Positions 15,065 through 23,962 of a stretch of DNA of 40,102 bases are shown here, one piece after another; position 1 is the first letter of the stretch; every line of letters starts with the position of its first letter. The notes beneath the pieces are model-generated. The model was not told the DNA's origin, made no database searches, and saw only the letters and a list, made by a program, of their open reading frames with translations. The stretch is from a virus, in the IMG/VR virus record IMGVR_UViG_3300018875_000069, positions 1-40,102 of that record; one strand, written 5' to 3'. The translations under genes were made by a program, and so were the position numbers.

Positions 15065-16525
15065 TTAAGCTGCGAACAGGGATTGCAGGTAGCTGACATC
15101 ATACTCCAGCGTGAAGCTGATCTCGCGGGCCGGTACGGGCGGCGAGATGTAAACGTGGAATCGGATAATGCCATTCAACAGGTCTGTCGTCGGGTTTTCG
15201 TCCTCTCGGAACTCGATTCGGCCTCCGAGAAGTGCGCCGCGGGCCGTCAAACCGTTCAGCCAGATGTTGATCGAGTCAACCACCGTTTCGATCAGTCGGC
15301 GATTCATGGGGTTATCGACATGCTGCCAGTACGTCAGGATGATGGTATTTCCGATCCAGTTGAACATACGCCGAACGGCGATAAAGGAGTCTTTTACATC
15401 TGTTGTGGCCGGATATGCAGCTGTTCGGTTTCCCCAAAGTTTCCACCCTCCGGTCCAGTTGAGAGGGGTGATGATCCCTTCCCCATTCAGGTAGGCAGCC
15501 TGGTCCTGCCCCAGAGAAACCTCCTTGCCACTCGCGGTCACAGCACCGTTTGCTTGCAGGCTCTTATTCGACGGGCTGACATATGGGATATCATCGTTTG
15601 CAGCGTCTGTCTGGCAGGTCACGCCGGCAAACTGCGTGGAAAGATGATAAACCTTGTCCCCCAAGGCGACTTTTGGCCAGCACGCGGCCATGAAGGGGTC
15701 TGTGTAGTTGTTGTCATTTTTCCAGGCAGGCACTTCAGTGTACTGGACGGCGCCGTCCTCGGATGAATCAATGTCTGTCACGGCAATCGCATTGAACACC
15801 CCGTTGATCTTCTTTGCTTTGGCTTTCATCACCGCGGCAACCATAGGATCATGACTCCACCCAGGGGCCAGGATTTGCCCAGGAACCAGGCGATACATTG
15901 GGAACACTTTGTTCACCAGTTCCAAGCCAGTGTATTCGCCGGTTGTCCCATCGACACCGCCGATGACATCATTACCTGTCACTGCTCCCGGATTCAGCTT
16001 GTCATAAGAGACGATCAAGCTTCCCTGGGAAGTTCCGATTGCCCCATTGGCGACCGCGGTAATGACCACCTTGCCGCTCTTATCGTATGCGGCCACGTAG
16101 TCTGTTCCCTTCGCCAGTTCTGCACCTTCGGCAGTCAACTTGACGACCAATGTGCTGATCAGAACTCCGTCGTCATTGATCGTGGATACCTTATTGGCAT
16201 GAGTAACCGACTGGTTTACTACAGAGGTCTTGTGTGTCGAGGGATCCAGCACGTTTACGAATATGACGGGAGCAGCGTTGAACTTGGAAAAGTGAGAGTC
16301 CATGAACTCACACAATGTGTACTTGTCCCAGTCATCGGAATAACCAAGAGCCTTTACTGCCTCTTGATAACTAAAGACGAGAACCGGTTTATTCACATTC
16401 TCCTGGGTTTCCGCCAAGTGGAGAGGTGCGGTACCAAAAACAACTGGCAATCCTGCGCTTACCTCTACAGGGGAGACAATTGAGGTGGGAACCTCATTGA
16501 TATTTACACCATGTTGATAGGCCAC
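15065..16525 (-). CDS. Contractile tail sheath protein (P2 FI-like)
   Basis: 486 aa from a GTG that overlaps the preceding TAG; GGAGG lies 9 bases upstream. The N-terminus AYQHGVNINEVPTSIVSPVE and the C-terminal domain (NRRLIETVVDSINIWLNGLT, then RIEFREDENPTTDLLNG and ISPPVPAREISFTLEYDVSY) are standard sheath signatures. Its presence defines the tail as contractile (myovirus morphology). The N-terminal handshake strand and C-terminal strand are both present, so it should assemble. Confidence 0.96.
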   Translation of the reverse strand: MAYQHGVNINEVPTSIVSPVEVSAGLPVVFGTAPLHLAETQENVNKPVLVFSYQEAVKALGYSDDWDKYTLCEFMDSHFSKFNAAPVIFVNVLDPSTHKTSVVNQSVTHANKVSTINDDGVLISTLVVKLTAEGAELAKGTDYVAAYDKSGKVVITAVANGAIGTSQGSLIVSYDKLNPGAVTGNDVIGGVDGTTGEYTGLELVNKVFPMYRLVPGQILAPGWSHDPMVAAVMKAKAKKINGVFNAIAVTDIDSSEDGAVQYTEVPAWKNDNNYTDPFMAACWPKVALGDKVYHLSTQFAGVTCQTDAANDDIPYVSPSNKSLQANGAVTASGKEVSLGQDQAAYLNGEGIITPLNWTGGWKLWGNRTAAYPATTDVKDSFIAVRRMFNWIGNTIILTYWQHVDNPMNRRLIETVVDSINIWLNGLTARGALLGGRIEFREDENPTTDLLNGIIRFHVYISPPVPAREISFTLEYDVSYLQSLFAA

Positions 16526-16815
16526 TACTTCACACCTCCGTTAAAGTGCTTTTGCACTTCAGCATAAAAAATGCTCTCAGCCGTTCCTGCGGTTTCTACC
16601 GCTTTGGTGATTGCTGAGAGCTGGTCAACAGGTACAAACAGTTGCTGCAAAGACGGGCATTCTTCAAAGTGCGCTACCAAGTGCTTCGGCAGACCGTTTC
16701 GGTAAACGGTATGCTGTCGCAGCAAGCCGCCTGGAAGGGTTGGGCCACAGTAGATCAAGGGTTTTTCCTGGTCAATCGCGATCCTTTTCGTCGTCGTTTT
16801 TTTACCAGAAGACAT
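16525..16815 (-). CDS. Hypothetical small tail-module protein
   Basis: 96 aa from the ATG at 16815 with AGGGAGG 11 bases upstream; the longer open frame reads through the preceding gene. It starts with a basic region (GKKTTTKRIAIDQEKPLIYC), continues GPTLPGGLLRQHTVYRNGLP and ends with a helical part (QLSAITKAVETAGTAESIFY). It sits between the tail terminator-like gene and the sheath gene. I do not recognise it with certainty. Small proteins of this type and place occur in many Firmicute and Mu-like contractile tails (the L-upstream gene), with unknown function. Confidence 0.8.
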   Translation of the reverse strand: MSSGKKTTTKRIAIDQEKPLIYCGPTLPGGLLRQHTVYRNGLPKHLVAHFEECPSLQQLFVPVDQLSAITKAVETAGTAESIFYAEVQKHFNGGVK

Positions 16816-17281
16816 TGCTTTGATAACCTCCCTCTTCGTCGATTTTGGGCATCGCAACCTTAACCGTCTGAACGCCTATCCATACGGGAAAGGGCTGTTC
16901 CTCTGGGATCTCCGTCAAAAACGGCCGTTCGATCCTGAACCGATTGCCGCCGAACAGCGGGTTTTTCAGAAGTTCGGATTTGATGCGGGTCGTGACGTTC
17001 AGGATGTCTCGCCAACCTTCCCGCTCGTCTTCCGAGAAAGTTCCCGTGATGATGCGGACTGTTGCCAAACATCTGTCGTCGTCTTCCTCATCCTCGATAA
17101 AGCGAACGATCACCCAGGGAACGTCCGAACTCCCGGATTCGGTTGCGCTCTTCTTCGGAACGGTCTCGGCCCAGACTTGCGGTGCTCTCTGGATATCCGG
17201 ATCGGTTGTTCCAAGCCGAAGTTGTTGCACGATTTCTTTGATCCGCTCAACAAGCTCGTCAATCATCATAACTGGGGTCAT
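16802..17281 (-). CDS. Probable tail terminator / tail completion protein
   Basis: 159 aa. Acidic start helix (MIDELVERIKEIVQQLRLG), then a beta-rich domain (VPWVIVRFIEDEEDDDRCLA, VRIITGTFSEDEREGWRDIL). The alternating strand/helix arrangement and the place after the Z-like gene fit the tail-terminator group that caps the tube at the head end. The family assignment is by position and general fold rather than a specific motif. The start overlaps the Z stop by 4 bases and is preceded by GGAGGG. Confidence 0.72.
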   Translation of the reverse strand: MTPVMMIDELVERIKEIVQQLRLGTTDPDIQRAPQVWAETVPKKSATESGSSDVPWVIVRFIEDEEDDDRCLATVRIITGTFSEDEREGWRDILNVTTRIKSELLKNPLFGGNRFRIERPFLTEIPEEQPFPVWIGVQTVKVAMPKIDEEGGYQSNVFW

Positions 17282-17865
17282 CCGTAACCCTCCAGTATCC
17301 GGTTGATTTCATGCTCCAGGCGTGTCTCTAGCTGCTCCTTTGCCCTCGTCTCAACGGCCTCTGACACGCTCCGGCTACCCAGCATCTGAGGAATGGCCGG
17401 CCCGTACAGGTGCTCAACCGGATACTTGGCTTTCGTAGTCCGGCGGAAAACCCCAACATGGCCACTTTCCACCCTGGCCACAAAAGCCCCTGGGATTGAA
17501 CCCCCTTCTCCCTTTCGCACACGCGCAACCAGCGGGGAGGCTTTCCCTTTCTTCCACCGGGCCTTTGCTGCCTTCGCTGGGTTGGGATTTTTCGGTGTTA
17601 CCCTGAACTTGGACAAAGCCAAAAGATGTCCCCGCGAGACGACCATCGCTGACAAATCTGCGGGGGTCGCCCGGTACAGCTTCATGGTGTTGAGGACATC
17701 ACTATGTTTGACGTAATAGTTCTCCCGCGCAGCCTTCGACGCGGCCGTCATGGCGGACTGCGCCGCCCGGTTTATCGCTGCGGCCGCAGCCTTTTGGGCA
17801 GCCCCCGGGATGTGACTGAGCGCAGCTTCCGCCCTGGCCAGCTGTTCTGCGGTCAACTCGATCAT
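17278..17865 (-). CDS. Minor tail protein Z-like (lambda gpZ family)
   Basis: 195 aa. The alanine-rich start (IPGAAQKAAAAAINRAAQSA), KHSDVLNTMKLYRATPADLS, a basic middle (AKARWKKGKASPLVARVRK) and GAFVARVESGHVGVFRR...PVEHLYGPAIPQML are the gpZ family pattern. In lambda gpZ acts at the head-tail junction to connect the tail and position DNA. It overlaps its neighbours by 4 bases on each side. Confidence 0.88.
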   Translation of the reverse strand: MIELTAEQLARAEAALSHIPGAAQKAAAAAINRAAQSAMTAASKAARENYYVKHSDVLNTMKLYRATPADLSAMVVSRGHLLALSKFRVTPKNPNPAKAAKARWKKGKASPLVARVRKGEGGSIPGAFVARVESGHVGVFRRTTKAKYPVEHLYGPAIPQMLGSRSVSEAVETRAKEQLETRLEHEINRILEGYG

Positions 17866-18188
17866 GGCTGGTGCACCTCCAAGGTGATCTCCAGAATCCC
17901 CATTTGCTGTGCGGAACCTTTCACCAAGTACAGCTTCCCGTCCAGTCTGAGCGTGTCTTCGACATTCGGTTTCGCTCCAAATTCATCGGCACGAACAAAG
18001 AGACGAATCAGTTCCGTATTCACGCCATCCGCATTGTAGAACAACTCCGATGGCTGACGGGGCCTGCCTTCCGACAGGTCCTCGTCGACCACCACTTCCA
18101 TGTTTTTACCGTTGACGTTTCGGATATCGCCGAACTCTCCAAAAAAGATGTCGAGATCCATCTGAGAAATCTCTTTAAAGTTCGGCAT
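17862..18188 (-). CDS. Putative head-tail joining protein (gpFII-like)
   Basis: 108 aa from the ATG at 18188 (AAGG upstream). The longer frame begins inside the preceding gene with no ribosome site. A single beta-rich domain (DLDIFFGEFGDIRNVNGKNM, then ELIRLFVRADEFGAKPNVED and LRLDGKLYLVKGSAQQMGIL) is in line with the small beta-barrel joiners between the capsid and gpZ genes in lambda-type heads. No motif identifies it outright; the call rests on size, fold impression and position. Confidence 0.68.
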   Translation of the reverse strand: MPNFKEISQMDLDIFFGEFGDIRNVNGKNMEVVVDEDLSEGRPRQPSELFYNADGVNTELIRLFVRADEFGAKPNVEDTLRLDGKLYLVKGSAQQMGILEITLEVHQP

Positions 18189-18501
18189 CCTGACTACCTT
18201 CCTTGTGATTGTCCAGCCACTCCTGATATTGTTGCAGGCGCTGCTCTTCATTCGAAGCAGGCTCCATTCCCAACTGCTGCAGGAGTGCTTTTTGTTCGGC
18301 TGCTCTCATGTTTGAGAACTCCTCAACGGTCTTTACAGGATTCGCCTCCGGATCGTTGCTTTCACCATCGTCATGTTGAGTCTCTTCGATGTAGCCATTT
18401 TCTCGCAGGAGAGCAATCATATCCTGGGGAAGGTGTCCCTTGACACTCTCCCCAGGCATAAACAGCCTGCCCGAATAATTCAATGGTTTCGTCAGCTTCA
18501 T
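18175..18501 (-). CDS. Hypothetical head-module protein
   Basis: 108 aa. It begins with KLTKPLNYSGRLFMPGESVK and then LPQDMIALLRENGYIEE, a small SH3-like/edge domain often annotated as head-tail connector or DNA-packaging accessory in Firmicute phages. The rest is a charged helical tail (EEFSNMRAAEQKALLQQLGM, about 60-79). The ATG overlaps the capsid stop by 4 bases. Family not identified; a head completion or decoration role is possible. Confidence 0.78.
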   Translation of the reverse strand: MKLTKPLNYSGRLFMPGESVKGHLPQDMIALLRENGYIEETQHDDGESNDPEANPVKTVEEFSNMRAAEQKALLQQLGMEPASNEEQRLQQYQEWLDNHKEGSQDAEL

Positions 18502-20495
18502 GGCGTCGTTACCCCCGGATTCTTAAAGAGCCCGCGATAGTCGAGAACGGTCACGCCGTAGTCGAAGTAGATCCGGAAGTCCATACCCAGACGGTCAAAT
18601 GGAATGTCCGTTTCCAGCGTTGGCTCTTCCTGCCCACGCAGATAGGTGACCTCAATCGTATCGGCCAGGTTTTGATCAGCTGCAAGATACCATGCTTCTG
18701 GGCTGTAAGCATCCAGCTCAGCGTCCACAATCACGGTGTAAGAGTTGCGGAATACGTTGGCCACCCCGCTGTTCGAACTGCTCAGATCAGCCTCAGAGCG
18801 CATGAACTGGGATGCTTCGGTTTCCAGAGACGCAGGTACCAGCAGATATCTGGGCGAGAGGTTCAGAGTCGCAATGCCTCGCTGATCCTTTTGTGTGCGC
18901 ATTTTGAGACGGGCCTCGCTCATCGAATCCTTGCCGATGGGTCCCCCGGTACCCAGATTTCGATGGTCGGTATGGAACAATTGCTTGCCATCGAAGATAA
19001 CCGGGTTGGTGGCCAGCATCTTATATACCAGCTGATTAATGCCCCGTTTCGCTGCGGTAACATATGCGGCAGGCACGCGGGTCAGGATGGAAAGGTCATC
19101 ATTGATAAACGCCTCACGTGTGAAGCCCCAGCGCTTGCTGTAGGTCAGGACCGCCTTCGTTACTTTCTCATCCTTCATCGGCGTATCATAAGGGATGGTA
19201 TTGTTTTGCGGAGTCAATTCCAGATTCCCCGCTTCACTGATCCGATAGTGCTCGGCTGCTTTGAAGTCAGGGTTTGAGCCTTTGCTTGTCCAGAGTTGGA
19301 AGGTGGTCGGCGCCTCATGATACGTTTGAGAAAGGGTTTTATTGACGGCGTTCGAGACGATCGCCTGGAATGTACTGTCAGGCATGAGTGCGCGCTTGAG
19401 AAGTTCCTCATCTCGCAGCAGATGGGCCTGATCTTCCCCAGCGCGACGAAGGCACTCGATCGCGAGATCCCGCAGACGCAGGCTCCGAAGCTCCTGAGCG
19501 CCATCCGCTGGTTTTTGGAGATGACGACCAGCCCGCAACAGCAGGGCATCAGATGCCGCAGCTCGGAACTTGTCGGCTTCTTCCACTCGCACCTCAACAT
19601 GAGTGGTCTGCGGTTTTCGCGACTCGACTTGCTTTTGCAGGATGATGTCCTTTACTTCCTGGACACTTGCACCTGTTCGGATAAACTCCGCATCATCAAG
19701 ACCAAATGTCCGGCACAGTTGCGAGATTTCCGTCACACGAGCCCGCTCAGCCTCAGCTGCCTGGCGTTGCAATTCATCTACATTGACAGGTGGTTGCTGA
19801 GTCGAGCGTGCATTTGTCTCGCCGGCAGGTGCGGCACCGCCTACGTTTGCTCCTGTGTCGGGCACCATAAACCCTTGTGCTTGAAGTGCCAATCGTTTCA
19901 ATCCATGCATAGTATCTTCCTCTCTTTCTTGTTCAAAATTACGGCCTACACCGACGCTTGGGTCGGCAGGAGTGGGTTCAATACTGATCTCAAATGGCTG
20001 CCACTTTAAGGCTACATAGGCCGGCCCCATATGACGTCCATTGGCGGACATTTTCCCCGCCTTGACTTCTTCCCATGAACTGACCGCATACCCCACGGAG
20101 ACACCCTTGATCATTCCCTTCTTCACTTTCTGGAAGATCTTGTCGCTCTCCTCATCGTCATCAAACTTGACGACTGCTCTGGCTTTCCGTTGGGATTGGT
20201 CCAGCCAAACCTTCTCGATTGAACCGATCGGCAGTTTGCCATACCGGGCGTCGCGACCATGGGCAAACAATAAGACGCCAACTTCCTGAAGTCTTGTCAG
20301 GTCAATGGCGTCTGGGTCATGGCTCAGTATTTCCGGTCCAAACCATCGTTCATACGGTGTTTCTGAACTGAAAGACAGTTCTACCGTTCGCTCTTCCTCG
20401 TTAACAGTGGAGCGATCAAGTGTGAGCGTTCGGGAAAGCAGGTTATCCGGCGAGGGATTGTTTCTTGTTAACACCTGAGGGATTGTTTTCCCCAT
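18498..20495 (-). CDS. Prohead protease-major capsid fusion
   Basis: 665 aa from the ATG at 20495 (GGAGGTGG 5 bases upstream). Residues about 10-195 are an S78-type prohead protease domain (VELSFSSETPYERWFGPEIL, GVLLFAHGRDARYGKLPIGS, then KGMIKGVSVGYAVSSWEEV). About 225-310 is a scaffold-like, helix-rich linker (VDELQRQAAEAERARVTEIS). About 370-665 is a Mu gpT-like major capsid (TPMKDEKVTKAVLTYSKRWG, FHTDHRNLGTGG, NLSPRYLLVPASLETEA, ITYDF-type end FDYGVTVLDYRGLFKNPG). The protease must release the capsid from its own N-terminus. It overlaps the portal gene by 53 bases. The fusion is known in some lambda-like head modules. Confidence 0.9.
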   Translation of the reverse strand: MGKTIPQVLTRNNPSPDNLLSRTLTLDRSTVNEEERTVELSFSSETPYERWFGPEILSHDPDAIDLTRLQEVGVLLFAHGRDARYGKLPIGSIEKVWLDQSQRKARAVVKFDDDEESDKIFQKVKKGMIKGVSVGYAVSSWEEVKAGKMSANGRHMGPAYVALKWQPFEISIEPTPADPSVGVGRNFEQEREEDTMHGLKRLALQAQGFMVPDTGANVGGAAPAGETNARSTQQPPVNVDELQRQAAEAERARVTEISQLCRTFGLDDAEFIRTGASVQEVKDIILQKQVESRKPQTTHVEVRVEEADKFRAAASDALLLRAGRHLQKPADGAQELRSLRLRDLAIECLRRAGEDQAHLLRDEELLKRALMPDSTFQAIVSNAVNKTLSQTYHEAPTTFQLWTSKGSNPDFKAAEHYRISEAGNLELTPQNNTIPYDTPMKDEKVTKAVLTYSKRWGFTREAFINDDLSILTRVPAAYVTAAKRGINQLVYKMLATNPVIFDGKQLFHTDHRNLGTGGPIGKDSMSEARLKMRTQKDQRGIATLNLSPRYLLVPASLETEASQFMRSEADLSSSNSGVANVFRNSYTVIVDAELDAYSPEAWYLAADQNLADTIEVTYLRGQEEPTLETDIPFDRLGMDFRIYFDYGVTVLDYRGLFKNPGVTTP

Positions 20496-21921
20496 TGGTA
20501 CCACCTCCATTCAGTTGCGCAATCAATTGTTCTTCCGCCATGCGTTGCTTTATGACTTCTCTCCAGTCCTCCCCCCTTTCGGCGCAGATACGGGCTAACG
20601 TATCCTGATTGGATTCCAGAGCCACCCTGTTGGCATTGACTTCTTTCAGAGGATCGATCCAAGTGTAGCCGGGAGGAATCCAGACGTGAGCGGTATATTT
20701 GCTTTTGCTGGTCATGTAGTCCCGCATCTTGATTTTTCCCGCCAAAAACATCGCGTCCAGAAACTCAAGGTAGATCGGGGTCAACACCGTGCGGATGAGG
20801 GACTGCTGCATCTTCTTGAATATTTTACGGTCTTCAAGCATGCCCTGGCGCGCGCTGGAGTAATTGACCATGCTCAGGTCTCTGGAAACCGTCTCATAAC
20901 TTAATCCGAGTCCGGCAGCGATCAGCCGGACAAGCGTGGTGATAAACTCCTTGGAATCTGATGCCTGCCCGCTCGGGATGACCGTTTGCACTTCATCGCC
21001 CGGGTTCAACTCGCCAACCATCCCTGGGGATAGGGTGATGCCGGAGTAGTTTGTTTGATTGTTCCCAGTGTTGACGACCCTGCCGACTGACCCTGATGGA
21101 GTGGCTTTCTTGATGAAGACCGATAAGCAGGCCAACACTCGCTCCTTCACCGAAACTGCCTGGATAAATTGATTGGCGTCTTTGATACGTGTCATGGCGG
21201 TGGCCAACAGTGAAACCTCGCGGACTTGCTGCGGCATTGTTTTCCGGCGCCAGAAGATTACGTCCTTCGCATCCACTCGGATGCTTTCCCCATGCACCAC
21301 ATGGTTGTTGACGTACTTTTTGAAGTGATAAGCAACCGGCCGATTGTACTGGTCGATTTCCACCCCATCAACGATCCGATTGTTTCCGGAGGGAGTGGCC
21401 AGCGGGTTAAGCTCATCCACTTCTCTGACCTGGATCTTGAAGGGGAAGTTGCTGTCCTTCACATAGACCTTGACGATCAGGATGCCTCCATCAACAACGT
21501 AACGGCGAACCAACATCTCCTGTATCTCTTCAAGCGACTGCGTCCCTGTAATATCACAGTGCTGCGCTTGGCAGAACTCCTTCCAAAGAGATTCAATTTG
21601 GTCACTGAGTTCTTCATCGTCTGGAATTTTGACCTGCAGCACCATCCCGCTTCCAACCACATTACGCTCAAAGGCCGTGATGATCGATTCGGCAATGTCA
21701 CTGTTTCGCTCCAGATCGCGGGCGCGGGCCCGCAACAATTCACGGTCTGCTCGTGCCCGGTTCTCATCCACCGTCGCTGAAGGATTCCAGTTCATCTGCA
21801 GCCTGCCGCGTGAGGCACCATCGTATAAAGCATCCATGCCTGATCGCCAAGCCATGCGTTTGTAGGCCCATTGTGGGCTGATGGTGGCAATCGTCCGCTC
21901 CAACCATTTCACATTGTTCAC
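20443..21921 (-). CDS. Portal protein, lambda gpB family
   Basis: 492 aa. The start (WAYKRMAWRSGMDALYDGAS, WNPSATVDENRARADRELLR, then ARDLERNSDIAESIITAFER) and VVGSGMVLQVK match the lambda-type portal family. The GGxLIV-like segment (VVDGGILIVKVYVKDSNFPF) and FAGLGLSYETVSRDLSMVN (about 350-368) are further signatures. It forms the dodecameric gate at one capsid vertex for DNA entry. The C-terminus is rich in G and N (GGGTNGENNPSG). It overlaps the gpW-like gene by 4 bases. Confidence 0.95.
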   Translation of the reverse strand: MNNVKWLERTIATISPQWAYKRMAWRSGMDALYDGASRGRLQMNWNPSATVDENRARADRELLRARARDLERNSDIAESIITAFERNVVGSGMVLQVKIPDDEELSDQIESLWKEFCQAQHCDITGTQSLEEIQEMLVRRYVVDGGILIVKVYVKDSNFPFKIQVREVDELNPLATPSGNNRIVDGVEIDQYNRPVAYHFKKYVNNHVVHGESIRVDAKDVIFWRRKTMPQQVREVSLLATAMTRIKDANQFIQAVSVKERVLACLSVFIKKATPSGSVGRVVNTGNNQTNYSGITLSPGMVGELNPGDEVQTVIPSGQASDSKEFITTLVRLIAAGLGLSYETVSRDLSMVNYSSARQGMLEDRKIFKKMQQSLIRTVLTPIYLEFLDAMFLAGKIKMRDYMTSKSKYTAHVWIPPGYTWIDPLKEVNANRVALESNQDTLARICAERGEDWREVIKQRMAEEQLIAQLNGGGTNGENNPSGVNKKQSLAG

Positions 21922-22151
21922 CTCCCTTCAAAGACGGCGACTTTGAAAATGCCTCCGCCTTCTTCAAGCGAAGTGATCTCATCCACCAACCGGTCCCGCT
22001 CCTGATAAAGCACACGCAAGTCGGGTTTTTTCAGGTGCCTGTTACCAATCCGATACTCCTGGGCGCCGTTTTGGATGGCTACAATTGCCTGGTTCAACTG
22101 TTCCAACTGCTCGCGCAACCGTTGCAAACGCTCCTCATTTGTCATAACCAT
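21918..22151 (-). CDS. gpW-like head-tail joining protein
   Basis: 77 aa. It is nearly all helical (EERLQRLREQLEQLNQAIVA, about 6-25) with a short middle beta part (EYRIGNRHLKKPDLRVLYQE). Lambda gpW is 68 aa and sits, as here, between terminase and portal genes. It stabilises packaged DNA below the portal. The ATG at 22151 has GGAGG 6 bases upstream and overlaps the terminase end; an internal ATG at 22145 is a second possible start. Confidence 0.85.
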   Translation of the reverse strand: MVMTNEERLQRLREQLEQLNQAIVAIQNGAQEYRIGNRHLKKPDLRVLYQERDRLVDEITSLEEGGGIFKVAVFEGR

Positions 22152-23962
22152 TTTTCACCTCCAATCCAGTTGTTTTGCTGTTGCCGATTCGTCGCCACCT
22201 TTGGCTCTTCATTCTGAACCCTAACCGGCTCCTCGTAACGTGCATAGCGTATGCCCAGGCGATCAGCAGCAAATGCGGCATACACTTCACAGTCAAGGTA
22301 GTGGTTGTCCGCTCCCGCTGTTTTCAGCTGCCAGACATCAACTTCCCGCCCATTACGCTTGATAGTCACTTTATGCTCCGAGGTGATCTGTTCGGCATAT
22401 TCCCGATCACAGTCGTCGTGCACAAACCAACCACCGGGTTCATCCGGCTTGCGGGCGATCCGGTTCGCGATCAGGTCTTTGTAATGTGAGCCGTCCACAA
22501 GGTAAAGAGCAATGCCATACAAGCCTTTTTCTTCCCTGTCGATCCGGGTTAACCGGTATTTCGCGGGGATTTCCGTGCTTGAGCCCTTAACCGCAACCGC
22601 CCACTCGCTGTTCCGCGAGCAAAAATCGTAGGTGTCATCCGGGTTGTAACCAGAGTCAATGGCACAAAGATTCACATAGTGCTCAGTGCCGTCCCTAGTG
22701 AAGTATGGGGCATTCATCACATCTTCGATTTCAGACCAGGTCTCACAAAACCCATGCCTTATATTCCAGCTGGTCATCCTCTCTCCCCAGGCGCGGATCG
22801 TGAAGTAGAACCGGTCCTTCTGCACGTCTACCCCGCCGGTAAGGAAGATTGTCCTGTCCGGCACCACCCCCTCTTCATAACCGCTCGATCGACCGAGAAC
22901 CTTGTCACTGTTCAACTTCACCTGTGTGTTTTCCCAAGGTTCGGCCAGCCAACTGTTTACGAAGTTCATCAGCTGCTCAGGATCGCCCTTGCTGGTGATG
23001 AACTCGTATGCGACATCCCCAAAACGAACCCAAGGGCTGTAGATGGCGTTCAAGTGAAAGGCCGTTTTGGTACCGTACCGGGTTACTCCGGAGGCATCCC
23101 GCCACTCGCCATTGCGCAACATCGCTGGCTTATGAGCGTCCCTGATCTTCCCCTTGCATTTTTCACACTCGTAATAGGCGGTTTGACGTATTTGCTCAGG
23201 TGGCAGTTCCTTGTTAAACCTGATCCCCGACTTGAATTTGAATATTTGAAAATGGCCACAATGCGGGCACGGGACATAGTATTGCAACTTCACATCAGCC
23301 TTTTCATACGCTTGCCAGATTGCCCCAGACCTCAGTGTCGGTGTCGAGGTTTGGAAAATCTTCTTGTTATAGGGGAAAGTCTTGGTCCGCTCACGAGCCA
23401 GCGAGCGAGGATCCGCTTCTTTTCCAGCACTCTTGGGGTACTTATCGACCTCGTCCATAAATAGAAACCGGATCGGACGGCTGGCCAGGGAAGCCGGGCT
23501 GTTTGCACCCGAAATGACCACATACATCCCATCAAACTGCAATTCCAACACTTTGCTGTCATCATGGTGGAATCGCCCTTCCAGTGCTGGACTTAGCTGC
23601 ACCATAGGTTTTAAGCGGTTATTGGATGCAAACTCGGCTAGATCAAGCGTGGGATAGACGATCAACACCGGGCTTGGATCTTGGGCGATGACATACCCAA
23701 GCATGTTGTTCATGCATTCCGTGCCGCCAACCTGAGTCGGTTTGCAAAATATGATCTCTTCGACCAGTGGATTTGTGAATGCATCCATGATGCCGCGCAG
23801 GTACGGGGTGCGATCGGTTGACCATTGCCCGGGTTCCGCAGATGTTTTGCTGTCCAAGATGCGGTACTTATCCGCCCACTCAGAAACTGTCAGCTTTTCT
23901 GGCGGTTTTAATACCTGCAGGGCGGCCATCAGCCACTCCGGCCAGTTATTTTGCTTTTGCAT
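22142..23962 (-). CDS. terL: Terminase large subunit, GpA family
   Basis: 606 aa from the ATG at 23962. The motor motifs are IIFCKPTQVGGTE at about 70-82 (Walker A-like, GpA form) and RFLFMDEVDKYP at about 165-176 (Walker B). A zinc-ribbon is visible with CPHCGHFQ and YECEKCKG (about 235-275). The nuclease domain follows (TGGVDVQKDRFYFTIRAWGE; later CAIDSGYNPDDTYDF). It is a lambda-type gpA terminase, which cuts at cos sites. The gene overlaps the small subunit by 17 bases and the gpW-like gene by 10. Confidence 0.96.
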   Translation of the reverse strand: MQKQNNWPEWLMAALQVLKPPEKLTVSEWADKYRILDSKTSAEPGQWSTDRTPYLRGIMDAFTNPLVEEIIFCKPTQVGGTECMNNMLGYVIAQDPSPVLIVYPTLDLAEFASNNRLKPMVQLSPALEGRFHHDDSKVLELQFDGMYVVISGANSPASLASRPIRFLFMDEVDKYPKSAGKEADPRSLARERTKTFPYNKKIFQTSTPTLRSGAIWQAYEKADVKLQYYVPCPHCGHFQIFKFKSGIRFNKELPPEQIRQTAYYECEKCKGKIRDAHKPAMLRNGEWRDASGVTRYGTKTAFHLNAIYSPWVRFGDVAYEFITSKGDPEQLMNFVNSWLAEPWENTQVKLNSDKVLGRSSGYEEGVVPDRTIFLTGGVDVQKDRFYFTIRAWGERMTSWNIRHGFCETWSEIEDVMNAPYFTRDGTEHYVNLCAIDSGYNPDDTYDFCSRNSEWAVAVKGSSTEIPAKYRLTRIDREEKGLYGIALYLVDGSHYKDLIANRIARKPDEPGGWFVHDDCDREYAEQITSEHKVTIKRNGREVDVWQLKTAGADNHYLDCEVYAAFAADRLGIRYARYEEPVRVQNEEPKVATNRQQQNNWIGGEKWL

